A stretch of DNA of 64,000 nucleotides, taken from Streptomyces parvus (GTDB lineage Bacteria; Actinomycetota; Actinomycetes; Streptomycetales; Streptomycetaceae). The stretch covers positions 248,001 to 312,000 of the forward strand of contig NZ_BMRY01000003.1 in the NCBI RefSeq assembly GCF_014648875.1, given 5' to 3'. The notes beneath the pieces are model-generated. The model saw only the letters and a program-made list of their open reading frames with translations, did no database searches and had not been told where the DNA came from. How positions within the stretch are numbered: the stretch's first letter is position 1; every line of letters starts with the position of its first letter. Below are positions 18,541-25,929 of the stretch, piece by piece. The translations under genes were made by a program, and so were the position numbers.

Positions 18541-18831
18541 ATGCGTCACTACGAGGTGATGGTCATCCTCGACCCCGATCTCGAGGAGCGAGCAGTCTCC
18601 CCGCTGATCGAGAACTTCCTCTCCGTCGTCCGTGAGGGCAACGGAAAGGTGGAGAAGGTCGACACCTGGGGCCGTCGTCGGCTCGCCTACGAGATCAAGA
18701 AGAAGCCCGAGGGCATCTACTCGGTCATCGACCTGCAGGCCGAGCCTGCGGTCGTCAAGGAGCTCGACCGCCAGATGAACCTGAACGAGTCGGTCCTCCG
18801 GACCAAGGTCCTCCGTCCCGAAGTCCACTGA
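18541..18831 (+). CDS. rpsF: 30S ribosomal protein bS6
   Basis: The 96-residue product begins [17 protein letters not shown] and has the alpha/beta fold of S6, which pairs with S18 on the small-subunit platform. The ATG is preceded by AAAGGAGGTG, nearly the full anti-SD complement. It heads the conserved rpsF-ssb-rpsR-rplI operon, in which S6 and S18 are co-expressed. The C-terminus ends without the acidic tail seen in enterobacteria. Identification is secure. Confidence 0.97.
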   Translation: MRHYEVMVILDPDLEERAVSPLIENFLSVVREGNGKVEKVDTWGRRRLAYEIKKKPEGIYSVIDLQAEPAVVKELDRQMNLNESVLRTKVLRPEVH

Positions 18832-18905
18832 GCATCTAGCTCAGCGGTTTTCGGGTCCGAGTAGCAGCAAGCAGCCAGAAGCAATCCCCGCCGAGAGGTT
18901 CACCC

Positions 18906-19520
18906 ATGGCAGGCGAGACCGTCATCACGGTCGTCGGCAATCTCGTCGACGACCCCGAGCTGCGCTTCACCCCGTCCGGTGCGGCGGTCGCGAAGTTCCG
19001 TGTCGCGTCCACTCCCCGCATCTTCGACCGGCAGACCAATGAGTGGAAGGACGGCGAAGGCCTGTTCCTCACCTGCTCGGTCTGGCGTCAGGCGGCGGAG
19101 AACGTCGCGGAGTCGCTCCAGCGAGGCATGCGCGTCGTCGTGCAGGGCCGGCTGAAGCAGCGGTCCTACGAGGACCGTGAGGGCGTCAAGCGCACGGTCT
19201 ACGAGCTGGACGTCGAGGAAGTCGGCCCCAGCCTCAAGAACGCCACGGCCAAGGTCACCAAGACCACCGGTCGCGGTGGTCAGGGCGGCCAGGGTGGATA
19301 CGGCGGCGGCCAGCAGGGCGGCGGCAACTGGGGCGGCGGTCCCGGTGGCGGCGGCCAGCAGGGCGGCGGCGGTGCACCCGCCGACGACCCGTGGGCGACC
19401 GGCTCCCCGGCCGGCGGCCAGGGCGGGGGACAGCAGGGCGGCGGAGGCGGCTGGGGCGGAAGCTCCGGCGGTTCCGGCGGCTCCTCCGGCGGCGGCTACT
19501 CGGACGAGCCTCCCTTCTAG
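18906..19520 (+). CDS. ssb: Single-stranded DNA-binding protein
   Basis: The 204-residue protein has an OB fold in residues 1-110 ([19 protein letters not shown] and GQ-rich strands). It continues with a flexible Gly/Gln-rich linker made of many GGQ and GGG units, and ends in DEPPF, the acidic tip that docks replication and repair partners. It coats single-stranded DNA at forks. GAGAGG precedes the ATG. It is the paralogue located in the ribosomal operon, and therefore the likely essential copy; streptomycetes also carry a second SSB elsewhere. Confidence 0.97.
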   Translation: MAGETVITVVGNLVDDPELRFTPSGAAVAKFRVASTPRIFDRQTNEWKDGEGLFLTCSVWRQAAENVAESLQRGMRVVVQGRLKQRSYEDREGVKRTVYELDVEEVGPSLKNATAKVTKTTGRGGQGGQGGYGGGQQGGGNWGGGPGGGGQQGGGGAPADDPWATGSPAGGQGGGQQGGGGGWGGSSGGSGGSSGGGYSDEPPF

Positions 19521-19563
19521 GGCTGCTCGTACCCCCACTTCTTGATCACACAGGAGAAACACC

Positions 19564-19800
19564 ATGGCGAAGCCGCCTGTGCGCAAGCCTAAGAAGAAGG
19601 TCTGCGCGTTCTGCAAGGACAAGACCCAGTACGTGGACTACAAGGACACGAACATGCTGCGGAAGTTCATTTCCGACCGCGGCAAGATCCGTGCCCGCCG
19701 CGTCACCGGCAACTGCACGCAGCACCAGCGTGACGTCGCCACGGCTGTCAAGAACAGCCGTGAGATGGCGCTGCTGCCCTACACGTCCACCGCGCGATAA
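19564..19800 (+). CDS. rpsR: 30S ribosomal protein bS18, cysteine (zinc-binding) form
   Basis: The 78-residue protein begins [20 protein letters not shown]. The CxxC near residues 14-17 and a further Cys in NCTQHQ mark the zinc-binding type of S18. Streptomycetes usually encode an additional cysteine-free S18 elsewhere that is made during zinc starvation under Zur control. This copy is therefore the zinc-replete form. AGGAG precedes the ATG, and the gene sits in the classical position between ssb and rplI. Confidence 0.97.
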   Translation: MAKPPVRKPKKKVCAFCKDKTQYVDYKDTNMLRKFISDRGKIRARRVTGNCTQHQRDVATAVKNSREMALLPYTSTAR

Positions 19801-19818
19801 GGGAAGGGTGACAACAGC

Positions 19819-20265
19819 ATGAAGATCATCCTCACCCACGAGGTCTCCGGCCTCGGCACCGCCGGCGACGTCGTCGACGTCAAGGACGGGTACGCCCGTA
19901 ACTACCTGGTTCCGCGTGGCTTCGCCATCCGCTGGACCAAGGGCGGCGAGAAGGACGTGGCGCAGATCCGCCGCGCCCGCAAGATCCACGAGATCGCGAC
20001 GATCGAGCAGGCCAACGAGATCAAGGCCAAGCTCGAGGCCGTGAAGGTCCGTCTGGCTGTTCGCTCCGGCGACGCCGGCCGTCTCTTCGGCTCGGTCACC
20101 CCGGCTGACGTCGCTTCGGCGATCAAGGCCGCCGGTGGTCCGGACGTCGACAAGCGTCGCGTCGAGCTCGGCTCGCCGATCAAGACGCTCGGCGGACACC
20201 AGGTGTCCGTCCGTCTGCACCCCGAGGTTGCAGCGAAGCTCGGCGTCGAGGTCGTTGCTGCCTAA
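19819..20265 (+). CDS. rplI: 50S ribosomal protein bL9
   Basis: The 148-residue protein has the N-terminal L9 domain ([20 protein letters not shown] and [13 protein letters not shown]), a long connecting helix and a C-terminal rRNA-binding domain, as in all bL9 proteins. AAGGG lies before the ATG, 18 bp after rpsR. It closes the operon, and a perfect 14-bp terminator follows within 24 bp. Confidence 0.97.
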   Translation: MKIILTHEVSGLGTAGDVVDVKDGYARNYLVPRGFAIRWTKGGEKDVAQIRRARKIHEIATIEQANEIKAKLEAVKVRLAVRSGDAGRLFGSVTPADVASAIKAAGGPDVDKRRVELGSPIKTLGGHQVSVRLHPEVAAKLGVEVVAA

Positions 20266-20288
20266 GGGCAGAGCTCAGCAGAGCCACT

Positions 20289-20319
20289 GAAGGGCCGCAC
20301 CCGATGGGTGCGGCCCTTC
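20289..20319 (+). terminator. Terminator of the rpsF operon
   Basis: GAAGGGCCGCACCC and its exact complement form a 14-bp stem with a GAT loop, followed by GCTGTTG. It is a textbook intrinsic terminator, 23 bp after the rplI stop. Confidence 0.9.
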
Positions 20320-20354
20320 GCTGTTGTCCGGATCCGTTGTGCCGGAGGCGCGGT

Positions 20355-20368
20355 GTTTCACGTGAAAC
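20355..20368. other. parS site 3
   Basis: An exact GTTTCACGTGAAAC lies between the rpsF operon terminator and the MATE gene. The flanks are not palindromic. Confidence 0.93.
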
Positions 20369-20374
20369 CAGGGC

Positions 20375-20394
20375 GCTGTTTCACGTGAAACAGC
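20375..20394. other. parS site 4, inside a 20-bp palindrome
   Basis: A second exact GTTTCACGTGAAAC (20378-20391) lies 23 bp from site 3, centre to centre, within the convergent rplI/MATE gap. The palindrome extends three bases on each side of the core. Confidence 0.93.
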
Positions 20395-20441
20395 CCCCTC
20401 GGAACAGGCGGCGGATCGAGCTGATCACGGGGTAGCTCCGG

Positions 20442-21779
20442 TCACCGGGTAGCTCCGGTCACGATCCACCGGCCCGACCGGGTGCGCAGCCAGAGCGTGA
20501 TCAGGCGGACGGCCATCATCAGGGTCATCGCCCACCAGAGCGCGGTGAGCCCGCCGCCGAGTGAGGGCACCAGGAGTGCTACGGGAGCGAAGACGGCGAG
20601 CGTCACCAGCATCGCCCAGGCGAGATAGCGCCCGTCACCGGCTCCCATCAGGACGCCGTCCAGGACGAAGACCACGCCGGCGATCGGCTGTGAGACCGCC
20701 ACGACCAGGAGCGCGGGAAGCAGGGTGTTCTTCACCGAGGGGTCGCTCGTGAAGAGCGGGATGAACAGAGGCCGCGCGAGCACGATGAGGACGCCGAGCA
20801 CGACGCCGCAGCCGATACCCCACTCGACCATGCGGTGGCAGGCCTCGCGTGCGCCCTTCTCGTCGTCCGCCCCGAGATATCGGCCGATGATCGCCTGGCC
20901 CGCGATGGCGATGGCGTCGAGCGCGAAGGCGGTCAGGCTCCAGAGGGAGAGGATGATCTGGTGCGCGGCGATGTCGACATCCCCGAGCCGGGCGGCGACG
21001 GCGGTGGCGATCATCAGGACGGCACGCAGGGAGAGTGTCCGGATCAGCAGGGGTACGCCGGCCCGCGCGCTGGCCCTGATCCCGGCCGCGTCGGGGCGTA
21101 GGGACGCACCGTGCTTCCGGGCGCCGCGGATCACCACGACGAGATAGGCGGCGGCCATGCCTGCCTGGGCGATCACCGTTCCCCAGGCGGATCCGGCGAT
21201 GCCGAGCCCGGCGCCGTAGACGAGGGTCACGTTGAGGACGGCGTTCGCCGTGAAACCGGCGATGGCGACGTACAGCGGGGTGCGGGTGTCCTGGAGGCCG
21301 CGCAGTACGCCGGTGGCGGCGAGCACGACGAGCATGGCCGGGATGCCGAGGATGGAGATCCTCAGATACGTGATGGCGTACGGAGCGGCGGTGTCGGAGG
21401 CGCCGAAGGCGTCGACGAGCCAGGGTGCCGTCGGCATCGCGAGGGCGACGACGGCGGCACCGAGCAGCAGGGCGAGCCAGATGCCGTCCATGCCCTGACG
21501 GATGGCGGCGGGCAGATCGCCCGCCCCCACGCGACGGGCGACGGCCGCCGTGGTCGCGTAGGCGAGGAAGACGAAGATACTCACGGCCGTCATCAGGAGG
21601 GCTGCGGCGATGCCGAGGCCGGCCAGCTGCGGGGTGCCGAGGTGGCCGACGACGGCGCTGTCGACCATCACGAACAGGGGCTCGGCGACAAGTGCGCCGA
21701 ACGCCGGGACGGCGAGGGCGATGATCTCGCGGTCGTGTCGTCGGCGGCCGTTCTTCGGGGTCGCGGGGGCCTGGGTCAT
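20442..21779 (-). CDS. MATE-family efflux protein (DinF-like)
   Basis: The 445-residue product has about twelve transmembrane helices and the MATE pattern PLFVMVDSAVVGHLGTPQLAGLG in TM1-TM2. Family members export drugs or metabolites using sodium or proton gradients. DinF-like proteins are often linked to oxidative or antimicrobial stress. A 17-bp direct repeat (GGTAGCTCCGGTCAC core) spans the stop codon, so that the last six codons are duplicated just after the gene. That duplication has little effect on the protein. The gene is convergent with the rpsF operon and divergent from dnaB. Confidence 0.9.
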   Translation of the reverse strand: MTQAPATPKNGRRRHDREIIALAVPAFGALVAEPLFVMVDSAVVGHLGTPQLAGLGIAAALLMTAVSIFVFLAYATTAAVARRVGAGDLPAAIRQGMDGIWLALLLGAAVVALAMPTAPWLVDAFGASDTAAPYAITYLRISILGIPAMLVVLAATGVLRGLQDTRTPLYVAIAGFTANAVLNVTLVYGAGLGIAGSAWGTVIAQAGMAAAYLVVVIRGARKHGASLRPDAAGIRASARAGVPLLIRTLSLRAVLMIATAVAARLGDVDIAAHQIILSLWSLTAFALDAIAIAGQAIIGRYLGADDEKGAREACHRMVEWGIGCGVVLGVLIVLARPLFIPLFTSDPSVKNTLLPALLVVAVSQPIAGVVFVLDGVLMGAGDGRYLAWAMLVTLAVFAPVALLVPSLGGGLTALWWAMTLMMAVRLITLWLRTRSGRWIVTGATR

Positions 21780-22236
21780 GGGGTCAATCTAATCTTCCAC
21801 AGGTAAGAGATGCAATTGCCCCGTGGTCCTTACTTGCTCCCCGCTGGGGCCAACCTTCCCGCGTCGTTTGCGGTGATCTTGAAGTGAGGGCAAAAGTTTT
21901 TCTCCCCCACAATCAGTGGACGGAGAACGTGCAGGTCAGGGTGGTCGCGGTGGTAGTGCTATGAGTTTGTCCACAGTGCTGTCCCCCGGTCCGTGCACAG
22001 GATCGGCGGGGTTCTCCACAGCATCTGGTCCGTCGTCCACATGCCCTGTGGATAACCAGATTGGCTGACGGTGCGGAGGGGCCTACCGTGGTGCGGCGCC
22101 CGCACTCCGTTCCGGCACCGGAATCCTCCGAACCAGACGCGCCGGAAGTGGAGTCGGGCGACCTGTTTGTCGGTGCCGTGCCGTAAGAAAGAGTGGCACG
22201 GCTAGGTCCGCGACGCGGACGGGAGGAGGCGGCCCG
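21780..22236. other. MATE/dnaB divergent region containing DnaA boxes
   Basis: This 457-bp region is A/T-richer than its surroundings and contains the DnaA-box cluster described separately, the dnaB ribosome binding site and presumably both promoters. No gene is seen. Confidence 0.6.
21967..22055. other. Cluster of four DnaA boxes upstream of dnaB
   Basis: Within 89 bp lie TTGTCCACA (21967-21975), TTCTCCACA (22012-22020) and TCGTCCACA (22033-22041) on the plus strand and TTATCCACA on the minus strand (22047-22055). The first is the streptomycete consensus, the last the E. coli consensus, and the middle two have one mismatch each. DnaA-box clusters outside oriC that titrate DnaA are known from S. 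coelicolor. Whether this corresponds to one of those is not known to me. Confidence 0.75.
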
Positions 22237-23712
22237 GTGAGCATTCCCGAGCCTTTGGACGACCCCTGGACCGAGACCGGTCCCGGGGACCGTCTGCCTG
22301 TCTCCCGCCAGCGTCGCGGGGACCGCAAGGGGCGCGAGGACCGCCATGACCGCGGCTCGGACGAGGCCTGGGACAGCGGTGCCCCCAGCTTCGAACGCGT
22401 TCCGCCCCAGGATGTCGACGCCGAGCAGTCGGTCCTCGGCGGCATGCTGCTGTCCAAGGACGCGATCGCCGAGGTCGTCGAGGTCATCAAGGGCCACGAC
22501 TTCTACCGCCCCGCCCACGAGACCGTCTTCACGGCGATCCTCGACCTCTACGCCAAGGGCGAGCCGGCCGACCCGATCACGGTCGCCGCCGAGCTGGTGA
22601 AGCGTGGAGAGATCACCAAGGTCGGCGGAGCGCCGTATCTGCACACCCTGGTGCAGTCCGTGCCCACCGCGGCCAACGCCTCGTACTACGCGGAGATCGT
22701 CCACGAGCGGGCGGTGCTGCGGCGGCTGGTCGAGGCGGGCACGAAGATCACGCAGATGGGATACGCGGCGGACGGGGACGTCGACGAGATCGTCAACTCC
22801 GCCCAGGCCGAGATCTACGCGGTCACCGAGCAGCGCACCAGTGAGGACTACCTCCCCCTCGGCGACATCATGGAGGGCGCGCTCGACGAGATCGAGGCCA
22901 TCGGCTCGCGCAGCGGCGAGATGACCGGTGTGCCGACGGGTTTCACGGATCTCGACGCCCTGACGAACGGTATGCACCCCGGCCAGATGATCGTCATCGC
23001 GGCCCGCCCCGCGATGGGCAAGTCCACGCTCGCGCTGGACTTCGCGCGTGCCGCGTCGATCAAGAACAACCTGCCCAGCGTCATTTTCTCCCTCGAAATG
23101 GGGCGCAACGAGATCGCGATGCGCCTGCTGTCGGCGGAGGCGCGGGTGGCCCTGCACCACATGCGGTCCGGCACGATGACGGACGAGGACTGGACGCGGC
23201 TCGCGCGCCGGATGCCCGAGGTCTCGGCCGCCCCGCTCTACATCGACGACTCCCCCAACCTGTCGATGATGGAGATCCGCGCGAAGTGCCGTCGGCTGAA
23301 GCAGCGCAACGACATCAAGCTCGTGATCATCGACTATCTGCAGCTGATGCAGGCCGGTGGGTCGAAGCGGTCCGAGAGCCGTCAGCAGGAGGTCTCGGAC
23401 ATGTCCCGAAACCTGAAGCTGCTGGCCAAGGAGCTGGAGGTTCCGGTGATCGCGCTCTCGCAGCTGAACCGTGGCCCCGAGCAGCGCACGGACAAGAAGC
23501 CGATGGTGTCCGACCTGCGTGAATCCGGCTCCATCGAGCAGGACGCCGACATGGTCATCCTGCTCCATCGCGAGGACGCGTACGAGAAGGAGTCACCGCG
23601 TGCCGGTGAGGCCGACATCATCGTCGGCAAGCACCGTAACGGCCCGACGGCCACCATCACCGTGGCTTTCCAGGGCCACTACTCCCGCTTCGTGGACATG
23701 GCACAGACCTGA
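22237..23712 (+). CDS. dnaB: Replicative DNA helicase DnaB
   Basis: The 491-residue protein is a DnaB helicase, which unwinds DNA at the fork as a hexamer. Residues 1-50 are a variable charged leader. The N-terminal DnaB domain follows (VPPQDVDAEQSVLGGML). The RecA-like ATPase includes Walker A ARPAMGKST with K262, and IIDYLQLM as Walker B. ARLAR- and DLRESGSIEQDADMV-type motifs near the end are typical. There is no intein, although dnaB is an intein site in some actinobacteria. The GTG start has GGGAGGAGG upstream. The DnaA boxes ahead suggest a link between DnaA level and helicase expression. Confidence 0.97.
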   Translation: MSIPEPLDDPWTETGPGDRLPVSRQRRGDRKGREDRHDRGSDEAWDSGAPSFERVPPQDVDAEQSVLGGMLLSKDAIAEVVEVIKGHDFYRPAHETVFTAILDLYAKGEPADPITVAAELVKRGEITKVGGAPYLHTLVQSVPTAANASYYAEIVHERAVLRRLVEAGTKITQMGYAADGDVDEIVNSAQAEIYAVTEQRTSEDYLPLGDIMEGALDEIEAIGSRSGEMTGVPTGFTDLDALTNGMHPGQMIVIAARPAMGKSTLALDFARAASIKNNLPSVIFSLEMGRNEIAMRLLSAEARVALHHMRSGTMTDEDWTRLARRMPEVSAAPLYIDDSPNLSMMEIRAKCRRLKQRNDIKLVIIDYLQLMQAGGSKRSESRQQEVSDMSRNLKLLAKELEVPVIALSQLNRGPEQRTDKKPMVSDLRESGSIEQDADMVILLHREDAYEKESPRAGEADIIVGKHRNGPTATITVAFQGHYSRFVDMAQT

Positions 23713-23734
23713 CGATCCCGTATCCCGGTTGCCG

Positions 23735-23749
23735 CCTAGGGCCCCTAGG
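23735..23749. promoter_or_regulatory. Paired CCTAGG boxes upstream of the tetR gene
   Basis: Two CCTAGG palindromes separated by GCC lie between the dnaB stop and the TetR start. The dyad is a candidate TetR operator; support is positional only. Confidence 0.35.
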
Positions 23750-23784
23750 AAGAAACTAGACCCTCAAGGAAATTGGGAGGGTGC

Positions 23785-24378
23785 ATGGTGCGGGCCGGGC
23801 TGACAACGGAGCGGGTGACCGTCGCGGGCGCGGAGCTGGCGGACGACATCGGGCTCGACCGGGTGACGATGTCGCAGGTGGCGCGGCGACTGGGTGTGAA
23901 GGACGCGAGCCTCTACACGCACGTCCGCAGTCTGGAGGATCTGCGCGGCCGGATCGCCCTGCTGGCAGCGGACGAGAAGACCATCCGCATCGCGGAGGCG
24001 ACCGCCGGACGGGCGGGCAAGGACGCGCTCGTCGCCTTCGCGGATGCCTGGCGGGAGTACGCCCACCAGCACCCGGGCCGCTACATGGCGACGCAGACCC
24101 CGATCCGGATCGACCCCGAGCTGGCCGCAGAGGCGCCCGGGCCACGGCGGGCGGTCGAGCTGACCTACGGCATGCTGCACGGCTACGGACTGGCCGAGCC
24201 GGACCTGACCGACGCGGTCCGGCTGCTGCGCAGCACGTTCCATGGGTTCGTCGCCCTGGAAGCGGCGGGAGGCTTCGCGGACAAGCGTCCGCCGCAGCAG
24301 TCCTGGACCCGTGCGCTCGATGCCCTGCACTCCCTCCTGGAGCACTGGCCCCCGTCCCGAGAAGGAGACTCCTCATGA
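23785..24378 (+). CDS. TetR-family transcriptional regulator
   Basis: The 197-residue protein has an N-terminal TetR helix-turn-helix (VTMSQVARRLGVKDASLYTHV) and a C-terminal ligand domain like TetR_C_33/WHG (RAVELTYGMLHGYGLAEPDL and STFHGFVALEAAGGF). GGGAGG lies 5 nt before the ATG. The following hydrolase start overlaps its stop as ATGA, so the two are co-translated. The regulator probably senses the substrate of that hydrolase and controls its own operon. Confidence 0.92.
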   Translation: MVRAGLTTERVTVAGAELADDIGLDRVTMSQVARRLGVKDASLYTHVRSLEDLRGRIALLAADEKTIRIAEATAGRAGKDALVAFADAWREYAHQHPGRYMATQTPIRIDPELAAEAPGPRRAVELTYGMLHGYGLAEPDLTDAVRLLRSTFHGFVALEAAGGFADKRPPQQSWTRALDALHSLLEHWPPSREGDSS

Positions 24379-25346
24379 CCGCTCCGACCATCAGCAGCCT
24401 GCGGGTCAACGGTGCGACCCTGCACTACGAAGTCCGGGGCCGGGGCCCGCTCGTGCTGCTCATCCCCGGAGGGACGGGTGGCGCGGCATCCTTCGACGGC
24501 GTTGCCGAGGACCTGGCCGCCGACGGCTACACCGTCGTCGGCTACGACCCTCGCGGCATGTCCCGCAGCACGCTGGACGACCCCGATGCCGAGCAGCACG
24601 TGGCCGAGCACGCCGACGACGCACTCCGGATCCTGGACCTGCTGTCGCCCGATGAGCCCGCCCTCGTGTTCGGAGCCAGTTCGGGCGCGATCGTCGCCCT
24701 GCACCTGCTGACCGCTCACCCCGAACGCATCGCACGTGTGGTGACGCACGAGCCGCCCGTAGTGGAGGTTCTGCCGGATGCGGCGGAACACCGCGCACTC
24801 CTCGCACGTGTCCAGGACACGTTTCGCACGCAGGGGCTCATGCCGGCCATGGCCGTGTTCGCCGCGGGCCTGAAGAAGGACGGCGACCCCAAGGACCGCG
24901 ACACCACGGACGGCGACACCACAGACAGCGACACCACAGACGGCGACCCCAAGGACGGCGACACCGCCGAGCCGGAGCCCGGGCCCGGACTTCCGCCCCG
25001 GGCAGCGGCGCGGGCCGAACAGACGATGGCCGATCTTCCGTACTTCGTCGGGCGGATCGTTCCCGGCTTCATGTCCTACGCGCCGGACATCCATCGGCTG
25101 GAGGGGCTGTCGGACCGGCTCGTGATCGCGGGAGGCCAGGACTCACGCGGAGAGCTGCCCTACCGCTCGGCCGCCTTTCTGGCCGAGCGTCTGGGCACGG
25201 AACTCCAGCACTTCCCCGGCGGGCACGTCGGACTGACCACGCACCCCGCGGAGTTCGGCGAAGTCCTGCGGAAGGCCTTCCGCTCCCAGGGCCTGCGCCG
25301 GCGGACCGGCGACCCTGCGCTCAGTCCTTCGCCAGGGCGCCGGTGA
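24375..25346 (+). CDS. Alpha/beta hydrolase with a repeat insertion
   Basis: This 323-residue protein has the alpha/beta hydrolase fold: an oxyanion region (LLIPGGTGGAASFDG), a nucleophile elbow FGASSGAIVALHLL with the serine, and a late histidine in HFPGGHVGLTTH. Between residues about 167 and 205 it carries an acidic low-complexity insertion made of DGDTT-like units, encoded by a 15-bp tandem repeat, where related enzymes have a short lid connection. The start overlaps the TetR stop by 4 bp. The substrate is unknown. The last residues run into the remnant of an opposing gene. Confidence 0.88.
   Translation: MTAPTISSLRVNGATLHYEVRGRGPLVLLIPGGTGGAASFDGVAEDLAADGYTVVGYDPRGMSRSTLDDPDAEQHVAEHADDALRILDLLSPDEPALVFGASSGAIVALHLLTAHPERIARVVTHEPPVVEVLPDAAEHRALLARVQDTFRTQGLMPAMAVFAAGLKKDGDPKDRDTTDGDTTDSDTTDGDPKDGDTAEPEPGPGLPPRAAARAEQTMADLPYFVGRIVPGFMSYAPDIHRLEGLSDRLVIAGGQDSRGELPYRSAAFLAERLGTELQHFPGGHVGLTTHPAEFGEVLRKAFRSQGLRRRTGDPALSPSPGRR
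24876..24967 (+). repeat. 15-bp coding minisatellite in the hydrolase gene
   Basis: About six imperfect tandem copies of a 15-bp unit such as GACGGCGACACCACA encode D-G-D-T/P-T/K pentapeptides. The period is a multiple of three, so copy number can vary without a frameshift. Confidence 0.75.
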
Positions 25347-25654
25347 GGAGCGGGAGCAGGCGGTCCCCTGATCAGGGGCATCAACCCGGCGACCAGCGCG
25401 GACCGATCCGCTTCTCCGATGTGTCCGGGAAGGTCGATGACCGGTGTGGGCCCTTCCCGGTAGAAGAAGTTGGGGACGAGCACGTAATAGCCGTGCCCTG
25501 CCAGTTCGGTGGCCATGTCCCGGATGGCAGGCCGGATGCCGAAGGCGTCCGGGTACATCAGCACTCCGGGATGCCGCTCGCCGTGGTCGGGGCAGGCGGC
25601 GAAGGCGTCGGCCAGGCCGTCCGTGGTGGGGATCTGCACGGTCTTGGTGGGAAT
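25321..25654 (-). pseudogene. Decayed dienelactone hydrolase fragment
   Basis: On the minus strand the frame reads IPTKTVQIPTTDGLADAFAA and continues through GVLMYPDAFGIRP and HGYYVLVPNFFYREGP, the N-terminal part of dienelactone-hydrolase-family enzymes. It is intact only to about residue 95 (LVAGLMPLI). It then joins a different frame ending RLLPLLTGALAKD and a stop. The catalytic Cys region and the rest of the roughly 250-residue enzyme are absent. The usual ATG position, six bases after GGAAG, reads ATT. An internal deletion fused to the tail of another gene is the best explanation. Confidence 0.65.
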
Positions 25655-25781
25655 GGGGATCTTCCTTCGCGGGAGTTCGTCGCGCTCCGGCGTTCGCCGG
25701 AGCGATGGGGGGCGTGTTCAACAAGTGTGCTTGGTGTACGAGTTGGCCGGGCGCAACCTCGTACGACCCATACTGGTGGCC

Positions 25782-25865
25782 GTGACCCCGATGACACCAC
25801 CCGACCCGGAGCGTGGCGCCCTGTACGTGGCCGGGCGGCGGCTCTCCTTCCTCGACTCGCTGTGA
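25782..25865 (+). CDS. Possible 27-residue leaderless micro-ORF
   Basis: A GTG lies exactly 7 nt after a CATACT −10-like hexamer and opens a 27-codon frame (MTPPDPERGALYVAGRR core) with 24 of 27 third positions G or C. It ends 64 bp before the serine hydrolase gene. It may be a leader peptide, a small protein, or the 3' remnant of a deleted gene next to the dienelactone hydrolase fragment. I do not recognise it. Confidence 0.3.
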   Translation: MTPMTPPDPERGALYVAGRRLSFLDSL

Positions 25866-25929
25866 GCATGTCGGGGCATTCCCGGAAAAGGGTTCGTCAA
25901 GAGGCGGCCGGTCGGATAAGGGTTGGACC

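Noticed and set aside
22237..23712. Intein in DnaB
   Set aside because: The helicase is collinear with ordinary DnaB, and Walker A and later motifs are uninterrupted.
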